Of a stretch of 64,000 nucleotides of DNA, positions 33,451 to 49,900 are shown piece by piece. Made by a program: the position numbers and the translations under genes. The DNA is from Seriola aureovittata (taxonomy: Eukaryota; Chordata; Actinopteri; Carangiformes; Carangidae): assembly GCF_021018895.1 (NCBI RefSeq), contig NC_079375.1, positions 6,442,060 to 6,506,059 of the forward strand, read 5' to 3'. Numbering within the stretch: position 1 is the first letter of the stretch; every line of letters starts with the position of its first letter. Below the pieces are notes generated by a model, which searched no databases, was not told the DNA's origin, and worked only from the letters and a program-made list of their open reading frames with translations.

Positions 33451-36400
33451 TTTGGGGCTTTACTGTCCTATGATGCTTTTTGGCATGTTTATGCCTTACT
33501 ATACTATGACGTTTTGTGCCTGACTATACTATGACGTTTTTTTGTCATTTCTATGACTTAGTATACTATGACATCTTTTGAAATTTTATGCCATACTATA
33601 CTATGACGTTTTTTGCCATTTTTATGCTCTACTATAATATGACTATTTTTTGGCATTTTTATGCCTTACTATACTGTGACGTTTTGTGCCTAACTATACT
33701 ATGACGTTTTTTTTCCATTTTTATGCCTTATTATACTATGACGTTTTTTTTCCATTTTTATGCCATACTATACTATGACGTTTTTTTTCCATTTTTATGC
33801 CTTATTATACTATGACGTTTTTTGAAATTTTATGCCATACTATACTATGACGTTTTTTGCCATTTTTATGCTCTACTAAAATATGACTTTTTGGCATTTT
33901 TATGCCTTACTATACTGTGACGTTTTGTGCCTGACTATACTATGACATTTTTTTGCCATTTTTATGCCTTATTATACGATGACGTTTTTTGAAATTTTAT
34001 GCCATACTATACTATGACGTTTTTTGCCATTTGTATGCTCTACTATAATATGACCTTTTTGGCATTTTTATGCCTTACTATACTATGACGTTTTGTGCCT
34101 AACTATACTATGACGTTTTGTGCCTGACTATACTATGACTTTTATTGCCATTTTTATGCCTTATTATACTATGACGTTTTTTGAAATTTTATACCATACT
34201 ATACTATGACATTTTTTTCCATTTTTATGCCTTATTATACGATGACGTTTTTTGAAATTTTATGCCATACTATACTATGACGTTTTTTGCCATTTTTATG
34301 CTCTACTAAAATATGACTTTTTGGCATTTTTTTTGCCTTACTATACTGTGACGTTTTGTGCCTGACTATACTATGACATTTTTTTGCCATTTTTATGCCT
34401 TATTATACGATGACGTTTTTTGAAATTTTATGCCATACTATACTATGACGTTTTTTGCCATTTGTATGCTCTACTATAATATGACCTTTTTGGCATTTTT
34501 TTTGCCTTACTATACTGTGACGTTTTGTGCCTGACTATACTATGACTTTTATTGCCATTTTTATGCCTTATTATACTATGACGTTTTTTGAAATTTTATG
34601 CCATACAATACTATGACGTTTTTTGACATTTTTTTGCATTTTTATGCCTTATTATACGATGACGTTTTTTTGAAATTTTATGCCATACTATACTATGACG
34701 TTTTTTGCCATTTTTATGCTCTACTAAAATATGACTTTTTTTGGCATTTTTATGCCTTACTATACTGTGACGTTTTGTGCCTGACTATACTATGACTTTT
34801 TTTGCCATTTTTATGCCTTATTATACGATGACGTTTTTTGAAATTTTATGCCATACTATACTATGACGTTTTTTGCCATTTGTATGCTCTACTATAATAT
34901 GACCTTTTTGGCATTTTTTTTGCCTTACTATACTGTGACGTTTTGTGCCTGACTATACTATGAATTTTATTGCCATTTTTATGCCATATTATACTATGAC
35001 GTTTTTTGAAATTTTATGCCATACTATACTATGACGTTTTTTGCCATTTTTATGCCTTATTATACGATGACGTTTATTGAAATTTTATGCCATACTATAC
35101 TATGACGTTTTTGCCATTTGTATGCTCTACTATAATATGACTTTTTTGGCATTTTTTTTGCCTTACTATACTGTGACGTTTTGTGCCTGACTATACTATG
35201 ACTTTTATTGCCATTTTTATGCCATATTATACTATGACGTTTTTTGAAATTTTATGCCATACTATACTATGACGTTTTTTTTCCATTTTTATGCCTTATT
35301 ATACTATGACGTTTTTTGAAATTTTATGCCATACTATACTATGACGTTTTTTGCCATTTTTATGCTCTACTATAATATGACTTTTTTTGGCATTTTTATG
35401 CCTTACTATACTGTGACGTTTTGTGCCTGACTATACTATGACGTTTTTTGCCATATTTATGCTCTACTATAATATGACTTTTTTTGGCATTTTTATGCCT
35501 TACTATACTGTGACGTTTTGTGCCTGACTATACTATGATGTTTTTTTGCCATATTTATGCCTTATTATACGATGACATTTTTTGAAATTTTATGCCATAC
35601 TATACTATGACGTTTTTTGAAATTTTATGCCATACTATACTATGACGTTTTTTGCCATTTTTATGCCTTATTATACTATGATGTTTTTTTTTAAATTTTA
35701 TGCCATACAATACTATGACGTTTTTTGACATTTTTATGCTATACTATAATATGACTTTTTTTGGCATTTTTTGGCTTACTATACTGTGACGTTTTGTGCC
35801 ATACTATACTATGACGTTTTTTGCCATTTTTATGCCTTATTATACTGTGACGTTTTTTGAAATTTTATGCCATACTATACTATGACGTTTTTTGCCGTTT
35901 GTATGCTCTACTATAATATGACTTTTTTGGCATTTTTATGCCTTACTATACTGTGACGTTTTGTGCCTAACTATACTATGACGTTTTTTGCCATTTTTAT
36001 GCCTTATTATACTATGACGTTTTTTGAAATTTTATGCCATACTATACTATGACGTTTTTTGCCATTTGTATGCTCTACTATAATATGACCTTTTTTGCAT
36101 TTTTTTGCCTTACTATACTGTGATGTTTTGTGCCTGACTATACTATGACTTTTATTGCCATTTTTATGCCTTATTATACTATGACGTTTTTTTGAATTTT
36201 TATGCCTTACTATACTATGACATTTTTTGCCATTTTTATGCCTTATTATACTATGACGTTTTTTGAAATTTTATGCCATACTATAGTATGACGTTTTTTG
36301 CCATTTGTATGCTCTACTAGAATATGACTTTTTTTTGGCATTTTTTTTGCCTTACTATACTGTGACGTTTTGTGCCTGACTATACTATGACTTTTATTGC

Positions 36401-38649
36401 CATTTTTATGCCTTATTATACTATGACGTTTTTTGAAATTTTATGCCATACTATACTATGATGTTTTTTGCCATTTTTATGCTCTACTAAAATATGACTT
36501 TTTTTGGCATTTTTATGCCTTACTATATTGTGACGTTTTGTGCCATTTTTATGCTCTACTAAAATTTGACTTTTTTTGGCATTTTTATGCCTTACTATAC
36601 TGTGACGTTTTGTGCCTGACTATACTATGACTTTTATTGCCATTTTTATGCCTTATTATACTATGACGTTTTTTGAAATTTTATGCCATACTATACTATG
36701 ACGTTTTTTGCCATTTGTATGCTCTACTATAATATGACTTTTTTGGCATTTTTTTTGCCTTACTATACTGTGACGTTTTGTGCCTGACTATACTATGACT
36801 TTTATTGCCATTTTTATGCCTTATTATACTATGACGTTTTTTGAAATTTTATGCCATACTATACTATGACGTTTTTTGCCATTTGTATGCTCTACTATAA
36901 TATGACTTTTTTTGGCATTTTTATGCCTTACTATACTGTGACGTTTTGTGCCTAACTATACTATGACGTTTTTTGCCATTTTTATGCCTTATTATACTAT
37001 GACGTTTTTTGAAATTTTATGCCATACTATACTATGACGTTTTTTGCCATTTTTATGCCTTATTATACTATGACGTTTTTTGAAACTTTATGCCATACTA
37101 TAGTATGACGTTTTTTGCCATTTGTATGCTCTACTATAATATGACTTTTTTGGCATTTTTTTTGCCTTACTATACTGTGACGTTTTGTGCCTGACTATAC
37201 TATGACTTTTATTGCCATTTTTATGCCTTATTATACTATGACGTTTTTTGAAATTTTATGCCATACTATACTATGATGTTTTTTGCCATTTTTATGCTCT
37301 ACTAAAATATGACTTTTTTGGCATTTTTATGCCTTACTATACTGTGACGTTTTATGCCTGACTATACTATGACGTTTTTTGCCATTTTTATGCTCTACTA
37401 TAATATGACCTTTTGGCATTTTTTTTGCCTTACTATACTGTGAAGTTTTGTGCCATATTATACTATGACGTTTTTTGCCATTTTTATGCCTTATTATACG
37501 ATGACGTTTTTTGAAATTTTATGCCATACTATACTATGACATTTTTTTGCCATTTTTATGCCTTATTATACGATGACGTTTTTTGAAATTTTATGCCATA
37601 CTATACTATGACGTTTTTTGCCATTTGTATGCTCTACTATAATATGACTTTTTTGGCATTTTTTTTGCCTTACTATACTGTGACATTTTGTGCCTGACTA
37701 TACTATGACTTTTATTGCCATTTTTATGCCTTATTATACTATGACGTTTTTTGAAATTTTATGCCATACTATACTATGACGTTTTTTGCCATTTTTATGC
37801 CTTATTATACTATGACGTTTTTTGAAATTTTATGCCATACTATAGTATGACGTTTTTTGCCATTTGTATGCTCTACTATAATATGACTTTTTTTGGCATT
37901 TTTATGCCTTACTATACTGTGACGTTTTGTGCCTGACTATACTATGACTTTTATTGCCATTTTTATGCCTTATTATACTATGACCTTTTTTGAAATTTTA
38001 TGCCATACTATACTATGACGTTTTTTGCCATTTGTATGCTCTACTATAATATGACTTTTTTGGCATTTTTTTTGCCTTACTATACTGTGACGTTTTGTGC
38101 CTGACTATACTATGACTTTTATTGCCATTTTTATGCCTTATTATACTATGACGTTTTTTGAAATTTTATGCCATACTATACTATGACGTTTTTTGCCATT
38201 TTTATGCCTTATTATACTATGACGTTTTTTGAAACTTTATGCCATACTATAGTATGACGTTTTTTGCCATTTGTATGCTCTACTATAATATGACTTTTTT
38301 GGCATTTTTTTTGCCTTACTATACTGTGACGTTTTGTGCCTGACTATACTATGACTTTTATTGCCATTTTTATGCCTTATTATACTATGACGTTTTTTGA
38401 AATTTTATGCCATACTATACTATGATGTTTTTTGCCATTTTTATGCTCTACTAAAATATGACTTTTTTTGGCATTTTTATGCCTTACTATACTGTGACGT
38501 TTTGTGCCATTTTTATGCTCTACTAAAATTTGACTTTTTTTGGCATTTTTATGCCTTACTATACTGTGTCGTTTTGTGCCTGACTATACTATGACATTTT
38601 TTTGCCATTTTTATGCCTTATTATACGATGACGTTTTTTGAAATTTTAT

Positions 38650-40910
38650 GCCATACAATACTATGACATTTTTATGCTCTACTATAATATGTATTTTTTT
38701 GGCATTTTTATGCCTTACTATACTTTGATGTTTTGTGCTTTACTATACTATGACTTTTTTTGGCATTTTTTGCCATACTATACTGTGACATTTTGTGCCT
38801 GACTATACTATGACGTTTTTTGGCATTTCTTTTGCCTTACTATACTGTGACGTTTTGGTCCTGACTATAGTATGACGTTTTTTGCCATTTTTATGCCTTA
38901 TTATACTATGATGTTTTTTGAAATTTTATGCTCTACAAGAATATTACTTTTTTTGGCATTTTTATGCCTTATTATACTATGATGTTTTTTGACATTTTTA
39001 TGCTCTATTATAATATGACTTTTTTTGGCATTTCTTTTGCCTTACTATACTGTGACGTTTTGTGCCTGACTATACAATGACGTTTTTTGCCATTTTTATG
39101 CCTTATTATACTATGACGTTTTTTGAAATTTTTATGCTCTAATATAATATGACTTTTTTTGGCATTTTTTTTGCCTTACTATACTATGACGTTTTGTGCC
39201 TGACTTTACTATGACGTTTTTTGCCATTTTTATGCCTTATTATACTATGACATTTTTTGAAATTTTATGCCTTACTATACTGTGACGTTTTGTGCCTGAC
39301 TATACTATGATGTTTTTTATTCATTTTTATGCCTTATTATACGATGACATTTTTTTAAATTTTATGCCATACTATACTATGATGTTTTTTGCCATTTTTA
39401 TGCCTTATTATACTATGACGTTTTTTGAAATTTTATGCCATACTATACTATGACGTTTTTTGCCATTTTTATGCTCTACTATAATATGACTTTTTTTGGC
39501 ATTTTTTTTGCCTTTTTATACTGTGACGTTTTGTGCCTGACTATACTATGACGTTTTTGGCCATTTTTATGCCTTATTATACTATGACGTTTTTTGAAAT
39601 TTTATGCCATACTATACTATGACGTTTTTTGCCATTTTTATGCTCTACTAAAATATGACTTTTTTTGGCATTTTTATGCCTTACTATACTGTAATGTTTT
39701 GTGCCTGACTATACTATGACGTTTTTTTGTCATTTTTATGCCTTAGTATACTATGACATTTTTTTAAATTTTATGCCATACAATACTATGACATTTTCTG
39801 ACATTTTTATGCTCTACTATAATATGTATTTTTTTGGCATTTTTATGCCTTACTATACTTTGATGTTTTGTGCTTTACTATACTATGACTTTTTTTGGCA
39901 TTTTTTGCCATACTATACTGTGACATTTTGTGCCTGACTATACTATGACGTTTTTTGGCATTTCTTTTGCCTTACTATACTGTGACGTTTTGGTCCTGAC
40001 TATAGTATGACGTTTTTTGCCATTTTTATGCCTTATTATACTATGATGTTTTTTGAAATTTTATGCTCTACAAGAATATTACTTTTTTTGGCATTTTTAT
40101 GCCTTATTATACTATGATGTTTTTTGACATTTTTATGCTCTATTATAATATGACTTTTTTTGGCATTTCTTTTGCCTTACTATACTGTGACGTTTTGTGC
40201 CTGACTATACAATGATGTATTTTGCCATTTTTATGCCTTATTATACTATGACGTTTTTTGAAATTTTTATGCTCTAATATAATATGACTTTTTTTGGCAT
40301 TTTTTTTGCCTTACTATACTGTGACGTTTTGTGCCTGACTTTACTATGACGTTTTTTGCCATTTTTATGCCTTATTATACTATGACATTTTTTGAAATTT
40401 TATGCCTTACTATACTGTGACGTTTTTGTGCTGACTATACTATGATGTTTTTTATTCATTTTTATGCCTTATTATACGATGACATTTTTTTAAATTTTAT
40501 GCCATACTATACTATGATGTTTTTTGCCATTTTTATGCCTTATTATACTATGACGTTTTTTGAAATTTTATGCCATACTATACTATGACGTTTTTTGCCA
40601 TTTTTATGCTCTACTATAATATGACTTTTTTTGGCATTTTTTTTGCCTTTTTATACTGTGACGTTTTGTGCCTGACTATACTATGACGTTTTTGGCCATT
40701 TTTATGCCTTATTATACTATGACGTTTTTTGAAATTTTATGCCATACTATAATATGACGTTTTTTGCCATTTTTATGCTCTACTAGAATATGACTTTTTT
40801 TGGCATTTTTATGCCTTACTATACTGTGACGTTTTGTGCCTGATTATACTATGACATTTTTTTGTCATTTTTATGCCTTAATATACTATGACATTTTTTG
40901 AAATTTTATG
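38650..40910. repeat. About 1.135-kb direct duplication inside the array
   Basis: The unusual phrase ATATGTATTTTTTTGGCA followed by CTTTGATGTTTTGTGC occurs near 38691 and again near 39826. The following kilobase keeps the same order of variants (GGTCCTGACTATAG, ACAAGAATATTAC, TTTTTATTCATTT). Confidence 0.8.
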
Positions 40911-43900
40911 TCATACAATACTATGACATTTTCTGACATTTTTATGCTCTACTATAATATGTATTTTTTTGGCATTTTTATGCCTTACTATACTGTGACA
41001 TTTTGTGCCTGACTATACTATGACGTTTTTTGCCATTTTTATGCCTTATTATACTATGATGTTTTTTTTAAATTTTATGCCATACAATACTATGACGTTT
41101 TTTGACATTTTTATGCTCTACTATAATATGACTTTTTTTGGCATTTTTTTTGCCATACTATACTGTGACATTTTGTGCCTGACTATACTATGACGTTTTT
41201 TGGCATTTCTTTTGCCTTACTATACTGTGACGTTTTGGTCCTGACTATAGTATGACGTTTTTTGCCATTTTTATGCCTTATTATACTATGATGTTTTTTT
41301 AAATTTTATGCTCCACAAGAATATTACTTTTTTTGGCATTTTTTTTGCCTTACTATACTATGACGTTTTGTGCCTGACTATACTATGACGTTTTTTGCCA
41401 TTTTTATGCCTTATTATACTATGACATTTTTTGAAATTTTATGCCTTACTATACTGTGATGTTTTTTGCCCGACTATACTATGACGTTTTTTGCCATTTT
41501 TATGCTCTACTATAATATGACTTTTTTGGCATTTTTATGCCTTATTATACTGTGACGTTTTGTGCCTGACTATACTATGACGTTTTTTGCCATTTTTATG
41601 CCTTATTATACTATGAAGTTTTTTTGAAATTTTATGCCATACAATACTATGACGTTTTTTGCCATTTTTATGCCTCATTATACTATGACGTTTTTTGAAA
41701 TTTTATGCCATACTATACTATGACGTTTTTTGCCATTTTTATGCTCTACTAGAATATGACTTTTTTTGGCATTTTAATGCCTTACTATACTGTGACGTTT
41801 TGTGCCTGACTATACTATGACGTTTTTTGCCATTTTTATGCCTCATTATACTATGACGTTTTTTGAAATTTTATGCCATACTATACTATGACGTTTTTTG
41901 CCATTTTTATGCTCTACTAGAATATGACTTTTTTTGGCATTTTTATGCCTTACTATACTGTCACGTTTTGTGCCTGACTATACTATGACGTTTTTTTTGC
42001 CATTTTTATGCTTTATTATACTATGACGTTTTTTGAAATTTTATGCCATACTATACTATGACGTTTTTTGCCATTTTTATGCCTTATTATACTATGACGT
42101 TTTTTGCCATTTTTATGCTCTACTAGAATATGACTTTTTTTGGCATTTTTATGCCTTACTATACTGTGACGTTTTGTGCCTTATTATACTATGACGTTTT
42201 TTGAAATTTTATGCCATACTAGAATATGACGTTTTTTGCCATTTTTATGCTCTACTATAATATGACTTTTTTTGGCATTTTTATTTGCCTTTTTATACTG
42301 TGACGTTTTGTGCCTGACTATACTATGACGTTTTTGGCCATTTTTATGCCTTATCATACTATGACGTTTTTTGAAATTTTATGCCATACTATACTATGAC
42401 GTTTTTTGCCATTTTTATGCCTTATTATACTATGAAGTTTTTTTGAAATTTTATGCCATACAATACTATGACGTTTTTTGCCATTTTTATGCCTCATTAT
42501 AGTATGACGTTTTTTGAAATTTTATGCCTTACTATATTATGACGTTTTTTGCCATTTTTATGCTCTAATATAATATGACTTTTTTTGGCATTTTTTTTGC
42601 CTTTCTATAATGTGACGTTTTGTGCCTGACTATACTATGACGATTTTGGCCATTTTTATGCCTTATTATACTATGATGTTTTTTTGAAATTTTATGCCAT
42701 ACTATCCTATGACGTTTTTTGACATTTTTTTTGCCATTTTTATGCTCTAATATAATATGACTTTTTTTGGCATTTTTATGCCTTACTATACTGTGACGTT
42801 TTGTGCCTTATTATACTATGACTTTTTTTGCATTTTTATGCCATACTACACTATGACGTTTTTTGCCATTTTTATGCTCTACTATAATATGACTTTTTTT
42901 GGCATTTTTATGCCTTACTATACTGTGACGTTTTGTGCCTGACTATACTATGACATTTTTTTGCCATTTTTATGCCTTATTATACTATGACGTTTTTTGA
43001 AATTTTCTGCCATACTATACTATGACGTTTTTTGCCATTTTTATGCCTTATTATACGATGAAGTTTTTTTGAAATTTTATGCCATACAATACTATGACGT
43101 TTTTTGCCATTTTTATGCCTCATTATACTATGACGTTTTTTGAAATTTTATGCCTTACTATATTATGACGTTTTTTGCCATTTTTATGCTCTAATATAAT
43201 ATGACTTTTTTTGGCATTTTTTTTGCCTTTCTATAATGTGACGTTTTGTGCCTGACTATACTATGACGATTTTGGCCATTTTTATGCCTTATTATACTAT
43301 GATGTTTTTTGAAATTTTATGCCATACTATCCTATGACGTTTTTTGCCATTTTTATGCTCTACTAGAATATGACTTTTTTTGGCATTTTTATGCCTTACT
43401 ATACTGTGAGGTTTTGTGCCTGAATATACTATGAAGTTTTTTGCCATTTTTATGCCTTATTATACTATGACGTTTTTTGAAATTTTATGCCTTACTATAT
43501 TATGACGTTTTTTGCCATTTTTATGCTCTAATATAATATGACTTTTTTTGGCATTTTTTTTGCCTTTCTATAATGTGACGTTTTGTGCCTGACTATACTA
43601 TGACGATTTTGGCCATTTTTATGCCTTATTATACTATGATGTTTTTTGAAATTTTATGCCATATGACGTTTTTTGCCATTTTTATGCTCTACTAGAATAT
43701 GACTTTTTTTGGCATTTTTATGCCTTACTATACTGTGAAGTTTTGTGCCTGAATATACTATGAAGTTTTTTGCCATTTTTATGCCTTATTATACTATGAC
43801 GTTTTTTGAAATTTTATGCCATACTATACTATGACGTTTTTTGCCATTTTTATGCTCTACTAGAATATGACTTTTTTTGGCATTTTTATGCCTTACTATA

Positions 43901-46900
43901 CTAGCACGTTTTGTGCCTGACTATACTATGACGTTTATTTTGCCATTTTTATGCTTTATTATACTATGACGTTTTTTGAAATTTTATGCCATACTATACT
44001 ATGACGTTTTTTGCCATTTTTATGCCTTAGTATACTATGACATTTTTTGAAATTTTATGCCATACAATGTGACGTTTTCTGATATTTTTATACTCTACTA
44101 TAATATGTATTTTTTTGGCATTTTTATGCCTTACTATACTGTGATGTTTTGTGCCTGACTATACTATGACGTTTTTTGCCATTTTTATGCTCTACTATAA
44201 TATGACTTTTTTTGGCATTTTTTTTGCCTTACTATACTGTGACGTTTTGTGCCTGACTATACTATGACGTTTTGTTTCCATTTTTATGCCTTATTATACG
44301 ATGACGTTTTTTGAAATTTTATGCCATACTATACTATGACGTTTTTTGCCATTTGTATGCTCTACTATAATATGACTTTTTTGGCATTTTTTTTGCCTTA
44401 CTATACTGTGACATTTTGTGCCTGACTATACTATGACTTTTATTGCCATTTTTATGCCATATTATACTATGACGTTTTTTGAAATATTATGCCATACTAT
44501 ACTATGACGTTTTTTGCCATTTTTATGCTCTACTATAATATGACTTTTTTTTGGCATTTTTATGCCTTACTATACTGTGACGTTTTGTGCCTAACTATAC
44601 TATGACGTTTTTTTTCCATTTTTATGCCTTATTATACTATGACGTTTTTTTTCCATTTTTATGCCTTATTATACTATGACGTTTTTTTTCCATTTTTATG
44701 CCTTATTATACTATGACGTTTTTTGAAATTTTATGCCATACTATACTATGACGTTTTTTGGCATTTTTATGCTCTGCTATAATATGACTTTTTTTGGCAT
44801 TTTTATGCCTTACTATACTGTGACGTTTTGTGCCTGACTATACTATGACTTTTATTGCCATTTTTATGCCTTATTATACGATGAAATTTTTTGAAATTTT
44901 ATGCCATACTACACTATGACGTTTTTTGCCATTTTTATGCCTTATTATACTATGATGTTTTTTTTAAATTTTATGCCATACAATACTATGACGTTTTTTG
45001 ACATTTTTATGCTATACTATAATATGACTTTTTTTGGCATTTTTTGGCTTACTATACTGTGACGTTTTGTGCCATACTATACTATGACGTTTTTTGCCAT
45101 TTTTATGCCTTATTATACTATGACGTTTTTTGAAATTTTATGCCATACTATACTATGACGTTTTTTGCCATTTGTATGCTCTACTATAATATGACTTTTT
45201 TGGAATTTTTTTTGCCTTACTATACTGTGACGTTTTGTGCCTGACTAAACTATGACTTTTATTGCCATTTTTATGCCTTATTATACTATGACGTTTTTTG
45301 AAATTTTATGCCATACTATACTATGACGTTTTTTGCCATTTTTATGCCTTATTATACTATGACGTTTTTTGAAATTTTATGCCATACTATACTATGACGT
45401 TTTTTGCCATTTTTATGCTCTACTAAAATATGACTTTTTTTGGCATTTTTATGCCTTACTATACTGTGACGTTTTGTGCCCTACTATACTATGACATTTT
45501 TTTGCCATTTTTATGCCTTATTATACTATGACGTTTTTTGAAATTTGATGCCATACTATACTATGACGTTTTTTGCCATTTTTATGCCTTATTATACGAT
45601 GACGTTTTTTGAAATTTTATGCCATACTATACTATGACGTTTTTTGCCATTTGTATGCTCTACTATAATATGACTTTTTTGGCATTTTTTTTGCCTTACT
45701 ATACTGTGACGTTTTGTGCCTGACTATACTATGACTTTTATTGCCATTTTTATGCCTTATTATACTTTGACCTTTTTTTGAAATTTTATGCCATACTATA
45801 CTATGACGTTTTTTGCCATTTTTATGCCTTATTATTCTATGACGTTTTTTGAAATTTTATGCCATACTATACTATGACGTTTTTTGCCATTTGTATGCTC
45901 TACTAAAATATGACTTTTTTGGGCATTTTTATGCCTTACTATACTGTGACGTTTTGTGCCTGACTATACTATGACATTTTTTTGCCATTTTTATGCCTTA
46001 TTATACGATGACGTTTTTTGAAATTTTATGCCATACTATACTATGACGTTTTTTGCCATTTGTGTGCTCTACTATAATATGACCTTTTTGGCATTTTTTT
46101 TGCCTTACTATACTGTGACGTTTTGTGCCTGACTATACTATGACGTTTTGTTTCCATTTTTATGCCTTATTATACTATGACGTTTTTTGAAATTTTATGC
46201 CATACTATACTATGACATTTTTTGCCATTTTTATGCCTTATTATACGATGACGTTTTTTGAAATTTTATGCCATACTATACTATGACGTTTTTTGCCATT
46301 TGTATGCTCTACTAAAATATGACTTTTTTGGCATTTTTTTTGCCTTACTATACTGTGACATTTTGTGCCTGACTATACTATGACTTTTATTGCCATTTTT
46401 ATGCCATATTATACTATGACATTTTTTTGGCATTTTTATGCCTTACTATACTGTGACGTTTTGTGCCTGACTATACGATGACGTTTTTTTGCCATTTTTA
46501 TGCTTTATTATACGATGACATTTTTTGAAATTTTATGCCATACTATACTATGACGTTTTTTGAAATTTTATGCCATACTACACTATGACGTTTTTTGCCA
46601 TTTTTATGCCTTATTATACTATGATGTTTTTTTTTAAATTTTATGCCATACATTACTATGACGTTTTTTGACATTTTTATGCTATACTATAATATGACTT
46701 TTTTTGGCATTTTTTGGCTTACTATACTGTGACGTTTTGTGCCATACTATACAATGACGTTTTTTGAAATTTGATGCCATACTATACTATGACGTTTTTT
46801 GCCATTTTTATGCCTTATTATACGATGACGTTTTTGAAATTTTATGCCATACTATACTATGACGTTTTTTGCCATTTGTATGTTCTACTATAATATGACT

Positions 46901-49900
46901 TTTTTGGCATTTTTTTTGCCTTGCTATACTGTGACGTTTTGTGCCTGACTATACTATGACTTTTATTGCCATTTTTATGCCTTATTATACTATGACGTTT
47001 TTTGAAATTTTATGCCATACTATACTATGACGTTTTTTGCCATATTTATGCCTTATTATTCTATGACGTTTTTTGAAATTTTATGCCATACTATACTATG
47101 ACGTTTTTTGCCATTTGTATGCTCTACTATAATATGACTTTTTTGGCATTTTTTTTGCCTTACTATACTGTGACGTTTTGTGCCTGACTATACTATGACT
47201 TTTATTGCCATTTTTATGCCTTATTATACTATGACGTTTTTTGAAATTTTATGCCATACTATACTATGACGTTTTTTGCCATTTTTATGCCTTATTATTC
47301 TATGACTTTTTTTGGCATTTTTATGCCTTACTATACTGTGACGTTTTGTGCCTGACTATACTATGACATTTTTTTGACATTTTTATGCCTTATTATACGA
47401 TGACGTTTTTTGAAATATTATGCCATACTATACTATGACGTTTTTTGCCATTTTTATGCTTTACTATACTGTGACGTTTTGTGCCTAACTATACTATGAC
47501 GTTTTTTTTCCATTTTTATGCCTTATTATACTATGACGTTTTTTTTTTTTTCCATTTTTATGCCTTATTATACTATGACGTTTTTTTTCCATTTTTATGC
47601 CATACTATATTATGACGTTTTTTGAAATTTTATGCCATACTATACTATGACGTTTTTTCCATTTTTATGCTCTACTATAATATGACTTTTTTTGGCATTT
47701 TTTTTGCCTTACTATACTGTGATGTTTTGTGCCTGACTATACTATGACGTTTTTTTGTCATTTTTATGCCTTAGTATACTATGACATTTTTTTAATTTTA
47801 TGCCATACTATACTATGATGTTTTTTTTTCCATTTTTATGCCTTATTATACTATGACGTTTTTTGAAATTTTATGCCATACTATACTATGACGTTTTTTG
47901 CCATTTTTATGCCTTATTATTCTATGACGTTTTTTGCCATTTTTATGCTCTACTAAAATATGACTTTTTTTGGCATTTTTATGCCTTACTATACTGTGAC
48001 GTTTTGTGCCTGACTATACTATGACGTTTTTTTGTGATTTTTATGCCTTAGTATACTATGACATTTTTGAAATTTTATGCCATACTATACTATGACGTTT
48101 TTTGCCATTTTTATGCTCTACTATAATATGACTTTTTTTGCCTTTTTTTTTGCCTTACTATACTGTGACCTTTTGTGCCTGACTATACTATGACGTTTTT
48201 TGCCATTTTTATGCCTTATTATACTATGATGTTTTTTGAAATTTTATGCTCTACTAGAATATTACTTTTTTTGGCATTTCTTTTGCCTTACTATACTGTG
48301 ACGTTTTGTGCCTGACTATACTATGACATTTTTTTGCCATTTTTATGCCTTATTATACGATGACGTTTTTTGAAATTTTATGCCATACTATACTATGACG
48401 TTTTTTGCCATTTTTATGCTCTACTACAATATGACTTTTTTTGGCATTTTTATGCCTTACTATACTGTGACGTTTTGTGCCTGACTATACTATGACATTT
48501 TTTTGCCATTTTTATGCCTTATTATACGATGACGTTTTTTGAAATATTATGCCATACTATACTATGACGTTTTTTGCCATTTTTATGCTCTACTATAATA
48601 TGACTTTTTTTGGGCATTTTTATGCCTTACTATACTGTGATGTTTTGTGCCTGACTATACTATGACGTTTTTTTGTCATTTTTATGCCTTAGTATACTAT
48701 GACATTTTTTTAATTTTATGCCATACTATACTATGATGTTTTTTCCATTTTTATGCCTTATTATACTATGACGTTTTTTGAAATTTTATGCCATACTATA
48801 CTATGACGTTTTTTGCCATTTTTATGCCTTATTATTCTATGACGTTTTTTGCCATTTTTATGCTCTACTAAAATATGACTTTTTTTGGCATTTTTATGCC
48901 TTACTATACTGTGACGTTTTGTGCCTGACTATACTATGACGTTTTTTTGTCATTTTTATGCCTTAGTATACTATGACATTTTTGAAATTTTATGCCATAC
49001 TATACTATGACGTTTTTTGCCATTTTTATGCTCTACTATAATATGACTTTTTTTGCCTTTTTTTTTGCCTTACTATACTGTGACCTTTTGTGCCTGACTA
49101 TACTATGACGTTTTTTGCCATTTTTATGCTCTACTATAATATGACTTTTTTTGCCTTTTTTTTTGCCTTACTATACTGTGACCTTTTGTGCCTGACTATA
49201 CTATGACATTTTTTTGCCATTTTTATGCCTTATTATACTATGATGTTTTTTGAAATTTTATGCCATACTATACTATGACTTTTTTTGGCATTTCTTTTGC
49301 CTTACTATACTGTGACGTTTTGTGCCTGACTATACTATGACATTTTTGAAATTTTATGCCATACAATGTGACGTTTTGTGCCTTACTATACTATGACTTT
49401 TATTGCAATTTTATGCCATACTATACTATGACGTTTTTTGCCATTTGTATGCTCTACTATAATATGACCTTTTTGGCATTTTTTTTGCCTTACTATACTG
49501 TGACGTTTTGTGCCTGACTATACTATGACTTTTATTGCCATTTTTATGCCTTATTATACTATGACGTTTTTTGAAATTTTATGCCATACTATACTATGAC
49601 GTTTTTTGCCATTTTTATGCCTTATTATACGATGACGTTTTTTGAAATTTTATGCCATACTATACTATGACGTTTTTTGCCATTTGTATGCTCTACTATA
49701 ATATGACTTTTTTGGCATTTTTTTTGCCTTACTATACTGTGACGTTTTGTGCCTGACTATACTATGACTTTTATTGCCATTTTTATGCCTTATTATACTA
49801 TGACGTTTTTTGAAATTTTCTGCCATACTATACTATGACATTTTTTGCCATTTTTATGCCTTATTATACTTTGACGTTTTTTGAAATTTTATGCCATACT